From Acanthosepion pharaonis (taxonomy: Eukaryota > Mollusca > Cephalopoda > Sepiida > Sepiidae), in NCBI GenBank assembly GCA_903632075.3, contig CAHIKZ030000957.1, positions 275,001 through 339,000 of the forward strand: a stretch of 64,000 nt of DNA, written 5' to 3'. Position numbers and translations under genes: made by a program. Shown here in pieces: positions 10,590 to 20,820 of the stretch. Under the pieces are notes generated by a model, which saw nothing but the letters and a program-made list of their open reading frames with translations, ran no database searches and was not told the DNA's origin. Positions within the stretch are counted from its first letter, which is position 1; the number at the start of each line of letters is the position of its first letter.

Positions 10590-10715
10590 TTCACGTTTGA
10601 ATCATCATTTCTATCACAATTAATCTTAATACTTAACCGCCATCATGTTTTAGTAGACAATATTACATCATCATCAGTCCCATATGTGCCCATAAGGTCT
10701 TTGCGCGCCTTGAGC
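10590..10715. repeat. Duplicated segment, copy 2
   Basis: See copy 1. It abuts the LINE fragment that follows. Confidence 0.6.
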
Positions 10716-10789
10716 GCCTCATCACTCACCTGTTTTACAAATACTTTCATGGCAATTGCTCCGAGGAGCTGCATTCGCTGGTTCCCAGA

Positions 10790-11005
10790 CTTCATGAGTT
10801 CAAGCGCCCGACGAGGCTGGCATCCCGCTCTCACCCCTTCACTGTCGAAACTCCTAAATGTAGCCGTCTCTTCTACTCCAGTAGCTTCATGTCACGCACC
10901 TCTCGCCCGTGGAACTCTCTTCCCTATTCTAGTTTCCCTGAGAGCTATAATCTCCAGCTATTCAAATGTAATGTCAATCGACATCTCCAGTTGTCTTGAT
11001 CTATC
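10790..11005 (+). pseudogene. LINE (CR1/jockey-like) RT C-terminal end
   Basis: In one plus frame: HPFTVETPKCSRLFYSSSFM then SRTSRPWNSLP then ESYNLQLFKCNVNRHL and a stop. The order HPF.V..P......SF...T...WN.LP......NL..FK..VNRHL is the conserved C-terminus of CR1/jockey-like LINEs. Only the last ~70 codons are left. Confidence 0.8.
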
Positions 11006-11049
11006 CACTACCCTTCTCCTCATCCTTTCTTCTATCACTCCTATCTGAT

Positions 11050-11405
11050 CTTGTTCTAAATTTTCTGTAACCCCTTGCGTCCTAGTGGCTTTCCGCCTTG
11101 CTTGGGGTGAAACGCTTAAAAAAAATGTCTCAGCAGGTGTTCATTGATTCGTAGCGTGTCTTCAGCAAAATAGATCGTGCTGAGCTCAAACGCACCCAAT
11201 GTAAATGTTGCAGCATATCTTCCCAACGCGAATGAAAGACAGCTATTGGCCAAGCTAACCCCAGACTGATACTATATCAAATCATGACAAAACAGGGTTA
11301 GAAAGATGGTGCCACTCGAAACTTTGAAATTAAGAAAGTCTGTTTCGCTTGATACATCAATTCGCGGCTTACAACAGTTACCGTTTATCACATAATAAAC
11401 TTAAT
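11050..11405. other. LINE 3' flank, nothing else recognised
   Basis: No domain or repeat recognised. Confidence 0.4.
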
Positions 11406-11450
11406 TACTCAACCCTGAGGATGACTCATGAGAGTCAAAAAGTTGGAACA
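11405..11450 (+). ncRNA. Degenerate hammerhead-like motif
   Basis: CTGAGGA (core-compatible) is followed by a perfect 6-bp hairpin TGACTC-ATGA-GAGTCA, then AAAA where an active ribozyme needs GAAA. It lies just left of a (TA)n tract, as the intact hammerheads do. Probably an inactivated copy. Confidence 0.35.
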
Positions 11451-11477
11451 AATCCATTATAAACTTTTTAAAATTTC

Positions 11478-11478
<1 letters not shown>

Positions 11479-11519
<41 letters not shown>
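11479..11519. repeat. (TA)n microsatellite
   Basis: About 20 TA units between the degenerate hammerhead and an LTR. Confidence 0.97.
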
Positions 11520-11527
<8 letters not shown>

Positions 11528-11916
11528 GCCTTGTTAGGGCCAGAAATAAGGACACAAAGAGGAATTGAGTTAAACAAATATATTAACAGAAACAGTAATA
11601 CAAACATATACAAACGAGAGTGTTACAGCAAGGACGTTCGATCTGAAGCTCAGAGCTGACTGCTGGAAACTTCACTCTGTCAAAAAAGGCAGTTCCTGCC
11701 CCTATTTATAGCTGGTAGACTCCATAATAGTAGGTATCCCAAACTATTCATTTATTTTTAATATATCTAAACCCTTTTCATTTAGATACACAGAACAGAA
11801 GAAAACATAAAAGATGGTAACATGTTGCTAGCCCAGTTAGCAACCTAATTATGGCCATTTAAAGTTTGTTGGATTTTCTGTCTTGAGTGTGATTGGGGCG
11901 GAATCCAATTATAACA
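11520..11916 (-). mobile_element. LTR-like sequence, 397 bp, minus orientation
   Basis: On the plus strand it begins TGTTGTTGGCC and ends CCAATTATAACA, so both ends are TGTT/AACA. On the minus strand there is GCTATAAATAGG (plus 11700-11712), a TATA box, with GCAGTCAGCTC downstream as a possible initiator. No 5-base target duplication is visible; the left flank is microsatellite, which may have erased it. No retrotransposon genes adjoin. Confidence 0.5.
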
Positions 11917-12470
11917 GTGTATATGTGAAGATGTAGAATTCCAACAAGTGAAAAGTCATTATAAATGCAATGTCATTAAGCCATAAAAGAAAGGTAATTC
12001 TAATGGAATTAATAATTATTAGATAAGAACAGCCTGAACGGTGGTGATGGGGAGAATCACATGCCGTCCTAAAAACAGTGCATATCTGACCATTCATGTA
12101 AATTTCAATTCTACAGTTAATGCATTGAAACCTTAATATATTTCATAATATGTTAGAGATTATGGTTTGATTTTCATGGGAGTACACCAGTAAAACAATT
12201 CTTATTTCCCCATGTACACCTTTGTGCAAATTAATTTAAAAGAAAACTGTTTTAGTTCTACTGGAGTGACTGTCGGTAATCGATTTCTATTTTTTCTCAG
12301 ATTAGGTCATTTGCAGTGGTGTGTAGTAATATGAAGCTTTTTTCGGGGTGTATGATGAAATTTGTTTGGTGCTGAACAATATTGCACCATCCGTAATTGC
12401 ATCAGATTTTTATCACGCCCAGACACTATTGTCTCGACTGCCGATTAGTTGTCTTCCATCCATTGTCTGC
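11917..12470. other. No recognised gene
   Basis: AT-rich; likely left flank of the Tc1 fragment. Confidence 0.4.
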
Positions 12471-12473
12471 AAT

Positions 12474-12660
12474 GGACGTTACTCCAAGGAAGCGTACGAA
12501 AATGGTAACGCTGCAAGAACACACTTGCAAGCCTTACCAGTGAGCAAATCAAAGTACTATAGACTGGAGCGGAAACTCTCCTGGTTTAAATTCAGTCGAG
12601 AATTTGTGGTCGATCTGCATGGAGAGACTTCGTGGAATGGACATCTGAAGTACTAACATG
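12474..12660 (+). pseudogene. Internally deleted Tc1-like transposase
   Basis: MDVTPRKRTKMVTLQEHT at 12474 resembles the start of a Tc1-type N-terminal HTH. About 30 bases on, in another frame, DWSGNSPGLNSVENLWSICM is the C-terminal block of Tc1 transposases (W..NSPDLNPIENLW) that carries the last acidic residue. The middle of the protein, including the first two catalytic Asp, is missing. The open frame 12348-12656 is a different frame. Confidence 0.7.
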
Positions 12661-12661
12661 T

Positions 12662-13105
12662 TCACTGGGTCATGTTTCATTGGGAAAATAGGAAAAAAAG
12701 TAAATAACGGAATTATTCGTTTTGTTTCAATTAGCACAAGGATGTAAGTACAGGCGGAAGGCAAATATGATAGCAGGCCAAAAAAAGGGTTAAAAATGTA
12801 CCTTTTTGAACTTGCTGTAAAAAGTATCGGATGAAGGCACAATCTGAAACTTTGAAACTTTAAAAACTTTTGAATGAGGAATTCAACAAAACAGTTATTT
12901 TGTCCATAATATTAAAACATTTTTCTAATAAATGTATTTGATTTTTGATAATTTTGTTAATTCATACAATTTTTGACTTTTCTTAAATGAAGAAGCTAAA
13001 AGCATGCATCCGATGTCATCAATACTATGGAACGATTGATTTTAGTGTGCAGGGAAATTGTTATTATTGTCTTTGATGTCTTTTTTATGGTTATTGAACC
13101 GAAAA
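12662..13105. other. No recognised feature
   Basis: AT-rich spacer. Confidence 0.5.
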
Positions 13106-13107
13106 CG

Positions 13108-13109
<2 letters not shown>

Positions 13110-13182
<73 letters not shown>
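13110..13182. repeat. (TA)n microsatellite
   Basis: About 36 TA units, directly before a SINE head. Confidence 0.97.
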
Positions 13183-13183
<1 letters not shown>

Positions 13184-13185
13184 GG

Positions 13186-13450
13186 TGTGGTGTAATGGAT
13201 AATGGCTTGGAATGGAAGCTTGGAAAGGATGAGTTCGAATTCCAGTTGATCTCATTACATTCACATAGGTACAAATATTCTTAGAAAAGTATGTATCCAT
13301 CCTTTCTTCCTCAGCTTCCAGACAGACTGGATCTTAAAGCCTTGGGCGATAACCAGTCTATTGCAGAAAAAAATGGCAACCTATTGCGAGAAAATATTCT
13401 GCTTGGTCAGTGTAGCGATATCAGTGTAAGCCGATATCTTGTTAAGTGGA
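13186..13450 (+). mobile_element. tRNA-derived SINE
   Basis: Head has an A-box-like TGGATAATGGC and a B box GAGTTCGAATTCC, spaced as in a tRNA. The body has a CTGGATCTTAAAGCCTTGGG...AACCAGTCTA domain and AAATGGCAACCTATTGCG. The same body occurs at 30341-30590, and shorter copies at 27193 and 42968. Confidence 0.8.
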
Positions 13451-13650
13451 AACGTCTGAAAGATGTTACGACTGAAGTTATATCAAACAGTTATTACTTT
13501 CAAGATTATCAGCGAAATGAAGTGGACCTCACAAAAACCATGTTGGATGAGGCTGACAAAGGAGGTGATCGATTTGAAGAAGAATTTGAGTTGTTGATAA
13601 ATTACTTTTTTAGACAAAGGCGCCAGGACAAAGGACGCTGTACTCTATAA
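13451..13650 (+). CDS. Open coding-like stretch of unknown origin
   Basis: The frame opening inside the SINE at 13291 continues 67 codons beyond it to a stop at 13650. That part is charged and non-repetitive (SRYLVKWKRLKDVTTEV..., DEADKGGDRFEEEFELL, RQRRQDKGRC). It has ordinary amino-acid composition, unlike most frames here, but I recognise no family. It may be a remnant exon or chance. Confidence 0.2.
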
Positions 13651-13689
13651 TACACTGCTCACTAGCATATCTGGAAGATTATAAACAAA

Positions 13690-14230
13690 AAAAAAAAAAC
13701 AAACAAATCACACCAAAAATATCTTGAAAAATAAGGAAAAGAACACATCAGCCTACAACAACCAATCCAAAAACTCTCAACCTTTTTTGGTGGAAAAATC
13801 GCCATAGTTACCTTCCCAGCCACTACTAAATAAACGATCGGAACTCATCTCAAAATTCAGACACGAAAACAAATTTTTACTACGATACTTAAAAATTGCA
13901 TACTGAAAAAGAACAAGAATAAATTAAAATAAATAAAGAAATAAAATAGACAAAAACAAGTAAAATAAATCAATACAAGGAAATAAATAAGTAAATAAAC
14001 AAACTACGCCCACCAAAATAACCGTTAGAATAATACAATAAACTACACACAATGCAATAGATTACCCACAATGCATCAATTACCTGGATAAAAAAAAAAG
14101 TCGAGCAAAAACAAAACTCACATGGCCTGACATGAGTGTTGACTTCAATGTCCACTTTTATATTTACATACGCACTTATCCCTGCTATTTAGCACTTTAA
14201 CACAAAAATATAGCATACCTTAAATTTTTT
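13690..14230 (+). mobile_element. Dispersed element, copy 1 (hammerhead core deleted)
   Basis: Shares A-rich (AAATAAATAAAC)n-like text, CCCACAATGCA, TGTTGACTTCAATGTCCACT and TATAGCATACCTTAA with 27590-28150. At the hammerhead position only GGCCTGACATGAGTGTTGAC remains, so the catalytic core is deleted. Confidence 0.6.
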
Positions 14231-14244
14231 TTTATCATATATAT

Positions 14245-14266
14245 TTACACACACACACACACACAG

Positions 14267-14346
<80 letters not shown>

Positions 14347-14370
14347 ACAATAATAATAATAATAATACCA
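14245..14370. repeat. (CA)n-(TA)n-(GT)n-(ATA)n compound microsatellite
   Basis: Near-palindromic arrangement: CA repeat, TA repeat, GT repeat, then AATAAT. Confidence 0.95.
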
Positions 14371-14584
14371 GTGATAGGAATAACACTAGAGTCAAAATGA
14401 AGAAACGGTAATATTAGATCAGTCATAACCCATTTTCCCATTGTTTTATATATATATACATATAAACAGACGCCCATATACAAATACCTATACAAAAAAA
14501 CACACACACACATATATATATATATTCATATATACATACATACCATATATACATACATATACATACACTGACCTGTATATACAT

Positions 14585-15345
14585 ATAAATATATATATTT
14601 AAATAGGTTAGAAACGGTACAAAAAGCGTATTAAGGCATTAAAAACTAGAAATGTTGTATTGCAGGCCATGATAAGTTTAAAATAAAAACACACAGTCGA
14701 CCGGTTTCGTCCCTCTCGTCAGAACTGTTAACGGGGAATTTAGATTATGAGGAAAAAAAAAAAAAAAGTCTGTCATGGGTGACATGAATGAATGGACAGG
14801 GAAGGAAGGAAAGAAAAAAATTATACCAACCAAGCTGCTAGAAGCGCAGAACAGCAAGTCAAGCAAACAATCTCTTTGTTTGCAAAAGAGAAACTACTTG
14901 GACCTGATGTAAAGCGATTCCAACACCTTGAGATGGAAAAGTGAGTGCGAACTGGCCAAGACGGAAAACCAGTTCACACTGAAATCCATCACACAAGTTG
15001 GATTCTTTATAAAATGATCCGCAATGGAAGACCCATAAGTGTTACGAATGGTATCGCCCAAAGAAAATTTTTGTTTAGTATTATCGCAGGTACGTGTTGT
15101 TTAATTCTCGTCCAACCGCAGTTCGTCGTTCTACAGAGTTAAATATGGTGGGGGGTAGAACATCTTACACAAGGTGCATGGAATCGCTTCATTTGAAATA
15201 GGTAAATAACAGAAAATTAAGTACCTTTATTTTGCAAAACAAAGAGGCAGAACATCTCTTTACATAGATGGGTCCATTCATTCATGTCACAGACCTGGTT
15301 CAGTTCTGAGAGGGCAAATGATGTGTGTGTTTTATTTTAAACTTA
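14585..15345 (-). pseudogene. Truncated PLE copy A (3' end with terminal repeat)
   Basis: Reading on the minus strand: decayed GIY-YIG endonuclease C-terminal codons (about 15130-14830), a short 3' UTR, then the terminal repeat with a hammerhead at 14728-14692. Its last segment (to 14585) equals the start of the PLE B coding region. Sequence matches PLE B closely, but the reverse transcriptase is gone. It sits downstream of B in the same orientation. Confidence 0.8.
14692..14728 (-). ncRNA. Hammerhead ribozyme, PLE A
   Basis: Same fold as at 18144-18182: ACAGU...ACUGU stem I, CUGACGA, GAAA, CCGGUC cleavage site. One G fewer in stem II (GAGGGAC). Confidence 0.65.
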
Positions 15346-15383
15346 TCATGGCCTGCAATACAACATTTCTAGTTTTTAATGCC

Positions 15384-15424
<41 letters not shown>
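15346..15424. repeat. Inverted terminal-repeat fragment plus (TA)n
   Basis: TTTTAAACTTATCATGGCCTGCAA at 15339-15362 (plus) is the inverse of the sequence right of the (TA)n tract at 15386-15424 (ATGATAAGTTTAAAATAAAA). The two flank the microsatellite as an inverted repeat. Confidence 0.75.
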
Positions 15425-15427
<3 letters not shown>

Positions 15428-15447
15428 AAGTTTAAAATAAAACACAC

Positions 15448-15485
15448 ACAGTCGACCGGTTTCGTCCCCTCTCGTCAGAACTGTT
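15448..15485 (-). ncRNA. Hammerhead ribozyme, 3' terminal repeat of PLE B
   Basis: Identical core to 18144-18182, on the coding strand of PLE B. Stem I is 5 bp (ACAGU/ACUGU). Confidence 0.7.
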
Positions 15486-15562
15486 AACGGGGAATTTAGA
15501 TTATGAGGAAAAGAAAAAAGTCTGTCATGGGTGACATGAATGAATGAATGAGGGAAGGAAGG

Positions 15563-15599
<37 letters not shown>

Positions 15600-16317
15600 A
15601 TACCAACCAAGCTGCTAGAATCGCATCACAGCAAGTCCAAGCAAACAATCTCTCTGTTTGCAAAGAGAAGGCTGTCTAGACCTGATGTAAAGCGACTCCA
15701 GCACCTTAAGATGGAAAAGTGAGTGCGAACTGGCCAAGACGGAAAACCAGTCCACACTGAAATCCATCGCACAAGTTGGATTCTTTATAAAATGATCCGC
15801 AATGGAAGACCCATACGTGTTACGAAAATGGTATCGCCCAAAGAAAATTTTTTTTTGTTTAGTATTATCGCAGGTACGTGTTGTTTAATTCTCACGTCCA
15901 ACCGCTGTGTCGTTCTACCTATGTAGTCGCATCCACAACTACATTTGAAATAGTAAATAACAGAGTTAATATGGTGGGGGGTATAACATCTTTACACACA
16001 GATGAAAGTATGGACTTAGTTTGAAAGACAACACGAACGTTCGCTGCAAAATAACACTCACGTGAACTACATGAAATACGCTTAGCGAAGGATTCACTAA
16101 TCTTACCCAACCACGGTAAACGAAGATAGACCGGACATTTACCTACTGAAGCAGGTTTGATTTTGTTGAACCTGGCGGTCTCATCTCGAATAACCGATTG
16201 AACAATGTTCAACGGATAGCCATTGTTCACAAAGATCTCAGTTAAACAACTGATTTCATGTTTCAAGGTGTCATCCGAACAGATCATTAATGCCCTATGT
16301 GTCAGGGTCCTAATCAA
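15600..16317 (-). pseudogene. PLE B linker and GIY-YIG endonuclease
   Basis: Continues the RT ORF after a one-base shift: TLTHRALMIC, a basic linker, KCPVYLRLPWLG, SSVCKDV. After a second shift in a C homopolymer comes the endonuclease. The intact sequence of the same domain is seen in PLE C, with Cys residues before the GIY-YIG core. The final codons lie near 15610-15650. GIY-YIG nicks target DNA to prime reverse transcription. Confidence 0.8.
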
Positions 16318-18143
16318 ATTAATCTTTGTTGTTTAGGACAAAAGGAGTCCCAACGGGTATATAGTCCTGTAAAAGTAGACTTCCTGTACACAGAGGTAAT
16401 AAACAAGGAAGGAGTTCTTTGAACAAGAACATCTAAAAAGGGCAATGAACCATTGACCTCCTTATCTACTGTAAATTTAAGGGAAGGATGAACACCATTG
16501 AGTAGGGAAAAAAATTGATCCACTTCCGATTCATGGCTGAACACACAGAAAGTGTCATCAACATACCGAAAGTATACCTTGGGTCTGGCAGAACTTAAAA
16601 GGCTTTCTTCATAAAACCCCACAAAAATATTTGCCAACACAGGACCCAAAGGGGAACCCATCGCTACACCGTCAATCTGACGATACATAATATTGTCGAA
16701 ACTAAAATCGACAAACATAGTGGCAAATTTCATGAGTTCAACGAACAATTCTTCAGGTATATTCGGAGGAGTCAAATCGCTACGATATAACATATCGCTG
16801 CAAATATCAATCGTCTCCGATAAAGGAACACAAGTGAAGAGGCTACAGATGTCAAAGGAACACATAAATCCATTAGTGGCATCACAATTCCGAATGAATT
16901 TGGAAAAAGAAAATGAATCTTTAATACAAAAGGAACTGTAATGTTGCAATACTGGTTGCAGCAATATAGCAAGCCACTTTGCGACTTTATGCTGTGAAGA
17001 CCCAATCATCGATAATATGGGTCTCAACGGGACACCCTCCTTATGAATCTTAGGTAATCCATATAGACGGGGACGAATAGAACCAGACGGTCTCAATTCC
17101 TCCGCCATTTTAGAAGAAAGAACACCACTTTTTACCCATTTGACAAGACGTTTCTGAAATCGAATTTCAGAAGTCAATGTAGAATCATGAGTGTCAATGG
17201 AACCAAGACGTTGAAACTTGGAAGGGTCATTCAATATACTTAACATTTTGTTAATGTAGTCATGGCGGTCCATGAGGACAACACCAGATCCTTTATCCGG
17301 TTTAGTAATAACCAAAGAATGGTTATTCTTAAGGGATCTAATAACCTTATGGTGTTCACTTCTCCATTTCGATACAGAGACAGAAATAGGAGAACTAGCA
17401 TAAGAATGAGCCAAATCATTTAATTTAGCTCGAAAGTCACTGGATTTATTCTCAGACACCGGTTGAAGTTTCGAGAGTTGAGCATACAATACTTCAAATT
17501 CAGAAAAAATATTCTCCCTACTAATAGAAGTGAAAGGAATGCTAAAATTCAGGCCGTGGGCCAAGATAGCAAGCTCAATCTCTGAGGGAGAATAAGAAGA
17601 CAAATTCACTACATTTTTTGTAGCATTTGGTTCAACCATACAGCCAAATCTCTTGGAGATAAGTTGTTTTAACTTATTCTGAAAACTGCTAGCCATCTTA
17701 GAGCGACAACGTGCAGATATCAAACCAACGTAACGAGCAAAGCGGATTCTATCAAAATAGGATAAATGATTACCTGCCTCACGCCATAACAGATGATATC
17801 TTCTTTGTAGGCCCAAATCCTGGTTAGAAAATTGTAAGAGAAAATACTTAATAAAGGCTCTCTCTATACTCCAACCAGACACCAACTTAGCCCTCCTAAT
17901 CCGAAAGGAAATAAAAGACGGGCAAACCTGGTGCTGAAGACAAGAATGTAAAAAATTAGTCTTACCCCTCAATGTTTCAATTTTAGACCTAATCTGTAAC
18001 AATTTATTCAATTTTCTAATTAACTCAGGGGAGTACCTTTTCTTAAAATATTTAAATAGGTTTGAAACGGTACAAAAGCGTATTAAGGCATTAAAAACTA
18101 GAAATGTAGTATTGTAGGCCATGATAAGTTTAAAATAAAACAC
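16314..18143 (-). CDS. PLE B reverse transcriptase, 609 codons
   Basis: Longest ORF of the cluster. N-terminal ~250 residues are basic and PLE-specific. TKPDKGSGVVLMDRHDY is at ~280-296 and YGLPKIHK at ~361, followed by PLRPILS. Then come motif A (SFDICSLFTCVPL, Asp ~431), motif B (GVAMGSPLGP, ~492), motif C YVDD (~527) and FLDV (~569). These are the RT landmarks of Penelope/Poseidon-type elements, related to telomerase RT. The Met at 18143 lies inside the terminal repeat, so the true start may be one of the next Mets (MAYNTT). It ends early at a frameshift; all catalytic residues are present. Confidence 0.93.
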   Translation of the reverse strand: MFYFKLIMAYNTTFLVFNALIRFCTVSNLFKYFKKRYSPELIRKLNKLLQIRSKIETLRGKTNFLHSCLQHQVCPSFISFRIRRAKLVSGWSIERAFIKYFLLQFSNQDLGLQRRYHLLWREAGNHLSYFDRIRFARYVGLISARCRSKMASSFQNKLKQLISKRFGCMVEPNATKNVVNLSSYSPSEIELAILAHGLNFSIPFTSISRENIFSEFEVLYAQLSKLQPVSENKSSDFRAKLNDLAHSYASSPISVSVSKWRSEHHKVIRSLKNNHSLVITKPDKGSGVVLMDRHDYINKMLSILNDPSKFQRLGSIDTHDSTLTSEIRFQKRLVKWVKSGVLSSKMAEELRPSGSIRPRLYGLPKIHKEGVPLRPILSMIGSSQHKVAKWLAILLQPVLQHYSSFCIKDSFSFSKFIRNCDATNGFMCSFDICSLFTCVPLSETIDICSDMLYRSDLTPPNIPEELFVELMKFATMFVDFSFDNIMYRQIDGVAMGSPLGPVLANIFVGFYEESLLSSARPKVYFRYVDDTFCVFSHESEVDQFFSLLNGVHPSLKFTVDKEVNGSLPFLDVLVQRTPSLFITSVYRKSTFTGLYTRWDSFCPKQQRLI

Positions 18144-18182
18144 AACAGTCGACCGGTTTCGTCCCCTCTCGTCAGAACTGTT
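18144..18182 (-). ncRNA. Hammerhead ribozyme, 5' terminal repeat of PLE B
   Basis: Minus strand: AACAGU (stem I), U, CUGACGA, GAGGGGAC (weak stem II closed by G-C), GAAA, CCGG, UC, then G and ACUGUU (stem I). Stem I pairs 6 of 6. Stem III is only A-U plus CC/GG without a loop, as in minimal hammerheads that are thought to work as dimers. Predicted cleavage follows GUC. Confidence 0.75.
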
Positions 18183-18211
18183 AACGGGGAATTTAAATTA
18201 TAATTTCATCT

Positions 18212-18592
18212 ATGTGTAAAGATGTTCTACCCCCCCACCATATTAACTCTGTTATTTACTATTTCAAATGTAGTTGTGGATGCGACTACATAGGTAGAAC
18301 GACACAGCGGTTGGACGTGAGAATTAAACAACACGTACCTGCGATAATACTAAACAAAAAATTTTCTTTGGGCGATACCATTCGTAACACGTATGGGTCT
18401 TCCATTGCGGATCATTTTATAAAGAATCCAACTTGTGCGATGTATTTCAGTGTGGACTGGTTTTCCGTCTTGGCCAGTTCGCACTCACTTTTCCATCTTA
18501 AGGTGCTGGAGTCGCTTTACATCAGGTCTAGGCAGCCTTCTCTTTGCAAACAGAGAGATTGTTTGCTTGGACTTGCTGTGATGAGATTCTAG
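18212..18592 (+). CDS. PLE C GIY-YIG endonuclease domain
   Basis: 126-codon frame, 5'-truncated. Visible: CKDVLPPHH, VIYYFKCSCGCDYIGRTTQR (the GIY-YIG strand pair reads IYY...DYIG, followed by the conserved Arg of R..QH), IKQHVPA, SIADHF, then VLESLYIRSRQPSLCKQRDC and a stop. Paired Cys (CSCGC) and His fit the CCHH zinc-binding insert of PLE endonucleases. Intact where PLE B is frameshifted. Confidence 0.85.
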   Translation: MCKDVLPPHHINSVIYYFKCSCGCDYIGRTTQRLDVRIKQHVPAIILNKKFSLGDTIRNTYGSSIADHFIKNPTCAMYFSVDWFSVLASSHSLFHLKVLESLYIRSRQPSLCKQRDCLLGLAVMRF

Positions 18593-18749
18593 CAGCTTGG
18601 TTGGTATAATTTTATATATATATATTTTTTTTTATTTTTTTTTATTTTTTTATTTATTTTTTTTTAATTTTTTCTTTTCCTTCCCTGTCCATTCATTCAT
18701 GTCACCCATGACAGACTTTTTCTTTTCCTCATAATCTAAATTCCCCGTT

Positions 18750-18788
18750 AACAGTTCTGACGAGAGGGGACGAAACCGGTCGACTGTT
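18750..18788 (+). ncRNA. Hammerhead ribozyme, PLE C
   Basis: Plus-strand copy of the same fold: AACAGT 18750-18755, CTGACGA 18757-18763, GAAA 18772-18775, GGTC ending 18781 (cleavage), ACTGTT 18783-18788. Same strand as the PLE C gene. Confidence 0.75.
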
Positions 18789-18879
18789 GTGTTTTATTTT
18801 AAACTTATCATGGCCTACAATACTACATTTCTAGTTTTTAATGCCTTAATACGCTTTTGTACCGTTTCAAACCTATTTA

Positions 18880-18992
18880 TATATATATATATATATATAT
18901 ACGCACATACACACATATACATACACACACATATATACATACATATATATATTTATTTACACATATACACACACGCGTATATACACACAGAC

Positions 18993-19045
<53 letters not shown>
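18880..19045. repeat. (TA)n, (CA)-rich and (GT)n compound microsatellite
   Basis: TA tract at the end of PLE C, then CACATA-like text, a second (TA)n at 18994-19040 and GTGTGT. The ORFs on both strands are not genes. Confidence 0.95.
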
Positions 19046-19049
<4 letters not shown>

Positions 19050-19050
<1 letters not shown>

Positions 19051-19385
19051 ATGTATGTATTCACACATCCAAATACAAACAAGTAAATACCCCGTATATA
19101 AAAGCCTACATACACATACACCCGCATATATGTATACTTATAAATACCATATAATCACCTACAAATGTCAGCACAATTTTAAGAATACATATCAGCACAC
19201 ATATGCACAAATACAAATATCTATACACATATACATTTTTGCATAAGCAATTAAACCCATATGTAGAGACACCCGGTTTTATTTTAAGTCTCGATAATTT
19301 AAAATTCCGGAGTTTCCTTGGGCAGGCCTCCCAAATATTAGATGTAGTTTCTTATCTTGAGACGATGTCTGTGCCTGCATTTAAA
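19050..19385. other. CA/TA-rich spacer and PLE D 3' flank
   Basis: No gene seen. Confidence 0.5.
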
Positions 19386-19389
19386 GATA

Positions 19390-20820
19390 ATTTAATTGCG
19401 GTGATTTAGTTGTTCCTCAGCATCATTATGCATGATTAGTAAGATTTTCTCCTTATTGCTGATGTCACATCTGTCTCTAAAGTTTCTAGGAGTTCGAGCC
19501 CTAGAGATAATTATCCATTTCACATGTTGGGTGAAGCCATTTTGCACCAGATCCCAATAGTATTTCGACAGCACTGTTTAGTGTTTAAGGGATTCATTAG
19601 TGATGGAATGGCGATGGTTATAAAGGCCCTGACTCCAATTCCCAGCAGATATTCCAATATAAATCTTTTTTTTTTCGTATTCTCTTTGGTGAACACCCTG
19701 GCTTCGTACACTACGTTTTCTGTCATACATACTCCTCCCACTGGCCATTCAGTTTTAGAGGTATTTTTTTTGATTGATAAGCATTAAATTCTCTAATAAT
19801 ATTATTATTGTGGGAATTTATAATTTTCTCCACACATGAGTAACTAATTTTCAAGTTCATTTTATCAAAAATCTTTTTAGTGTATTGTTTTTACTAAAGT
19901 GTTTATCTATTAAATTTAGAAAGTACTTTCCTATATAAATGTTGGATAATTTGCAGAATGGAGGATTGAACCATATAACCTTCCTTTTTCTATTCTTTGA
20001 TTCATTGGATGTATTGTCAGTTGGCTTTTCAGATAAGTTAATGTCTGTTGGGATTTACTCTTTACGAGATCTTGATTATGTCTAAATTTGCTTTTATTTT
20101 TATTTTGCAGCTAGAAGACTGTTTATTCTGGCGTTGATAGTGTTGGGAATTTGGTTTATAACTGCTTTGGGGTGGTTCAAGTTGCGTTTATGTATATGAG
20201 AGTTTGGTTTTCTTTTTCAAAGGGTTTGAAGGTGTTATTGTAGAGATTAAACGTAACGTCTAGAAAATTAACGATTTTAAAGTTGGATGATAAGTCAATT
20301 TTAAATCCCAGAAATTGGAAAGCCTTAATGATTTTTTTTCTGTAGTTTGGAGGTTGGAAGACCATTGGTATTAAGTATAACAATGAGTCCATCATCTCTG
20401 TACAGGCATACATTACGGGAGTCTAACAATCTACTTAGAGTATCTATCATGTATATACATACTAAATCTGCTATATGGGATGCTTCATATGCACCAATGG
20501 GAATGTCGAAATTTTAATTGTTTTCTCTAACCCAAGGGGAGTCACACTAGTATAGATTGTCTGGAAGCCATTATAATTTTTATTTCGTTGTCAGTAATTT
20601 TAGTATAACTTTTAGCAAACTCTAAGCTATTTTCTAATAGGTTTCTAGAAATTGAGGGGTAGAAATCGCTAATATCTAACTGAAAAAAATGAAGCTTTAG
20701 TCTTAGAGATAATATTCTTGAACCAATTAATGGTATTCGAAGAATCTTTCCAAAGGTTTACAGGGTATTTTTCTAATATAGATATGTTTATTTTTTTAAG
20801 GATATTCTTATAAATCAGGC

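Larger units (their letters stand above)
15425..18190 (-). mobile_element. Penelope-like element B, near full length
   Basis: Minus-strand order from 18190: hammerhead-bearing terminal repeat, long RT ORF, linker, GIY-YIG endonuclease, short T-rich 3' UTR, then a second copy of the terminal repeat with hammerhead (15485-15448). Direct terminal repeats plus RT and GIY-YIG define PLEs. At least two single-base frameshifts break the one expected polyprotein (near 16316 and in a C6/C7 run near 15977). The 5' end abuts inverted PLE C at about 18187. Confidence 0.9.
18187..18875 (+). mobile_element. 5'-truncated PLE copy C, inverted to B
   Basis: Begins abruptly at the Cys-rich start of the endonuclease, continues to the natural stop at 18592, a T-rich 3' UTR, then the terminal repeat with hammerhead (18750-18788) and the ORF-start segment (to about 18870), ending at (TA)n. 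It is fused tail-less to the 5' end of PLE B. Confidence 0.85.

Noticed and set aside
16693..16941. Plus-strand ORF opposite the PLE B reverse transcriptase
   Set aside because: Shadow frame of the minus-strand RT; no independent features.
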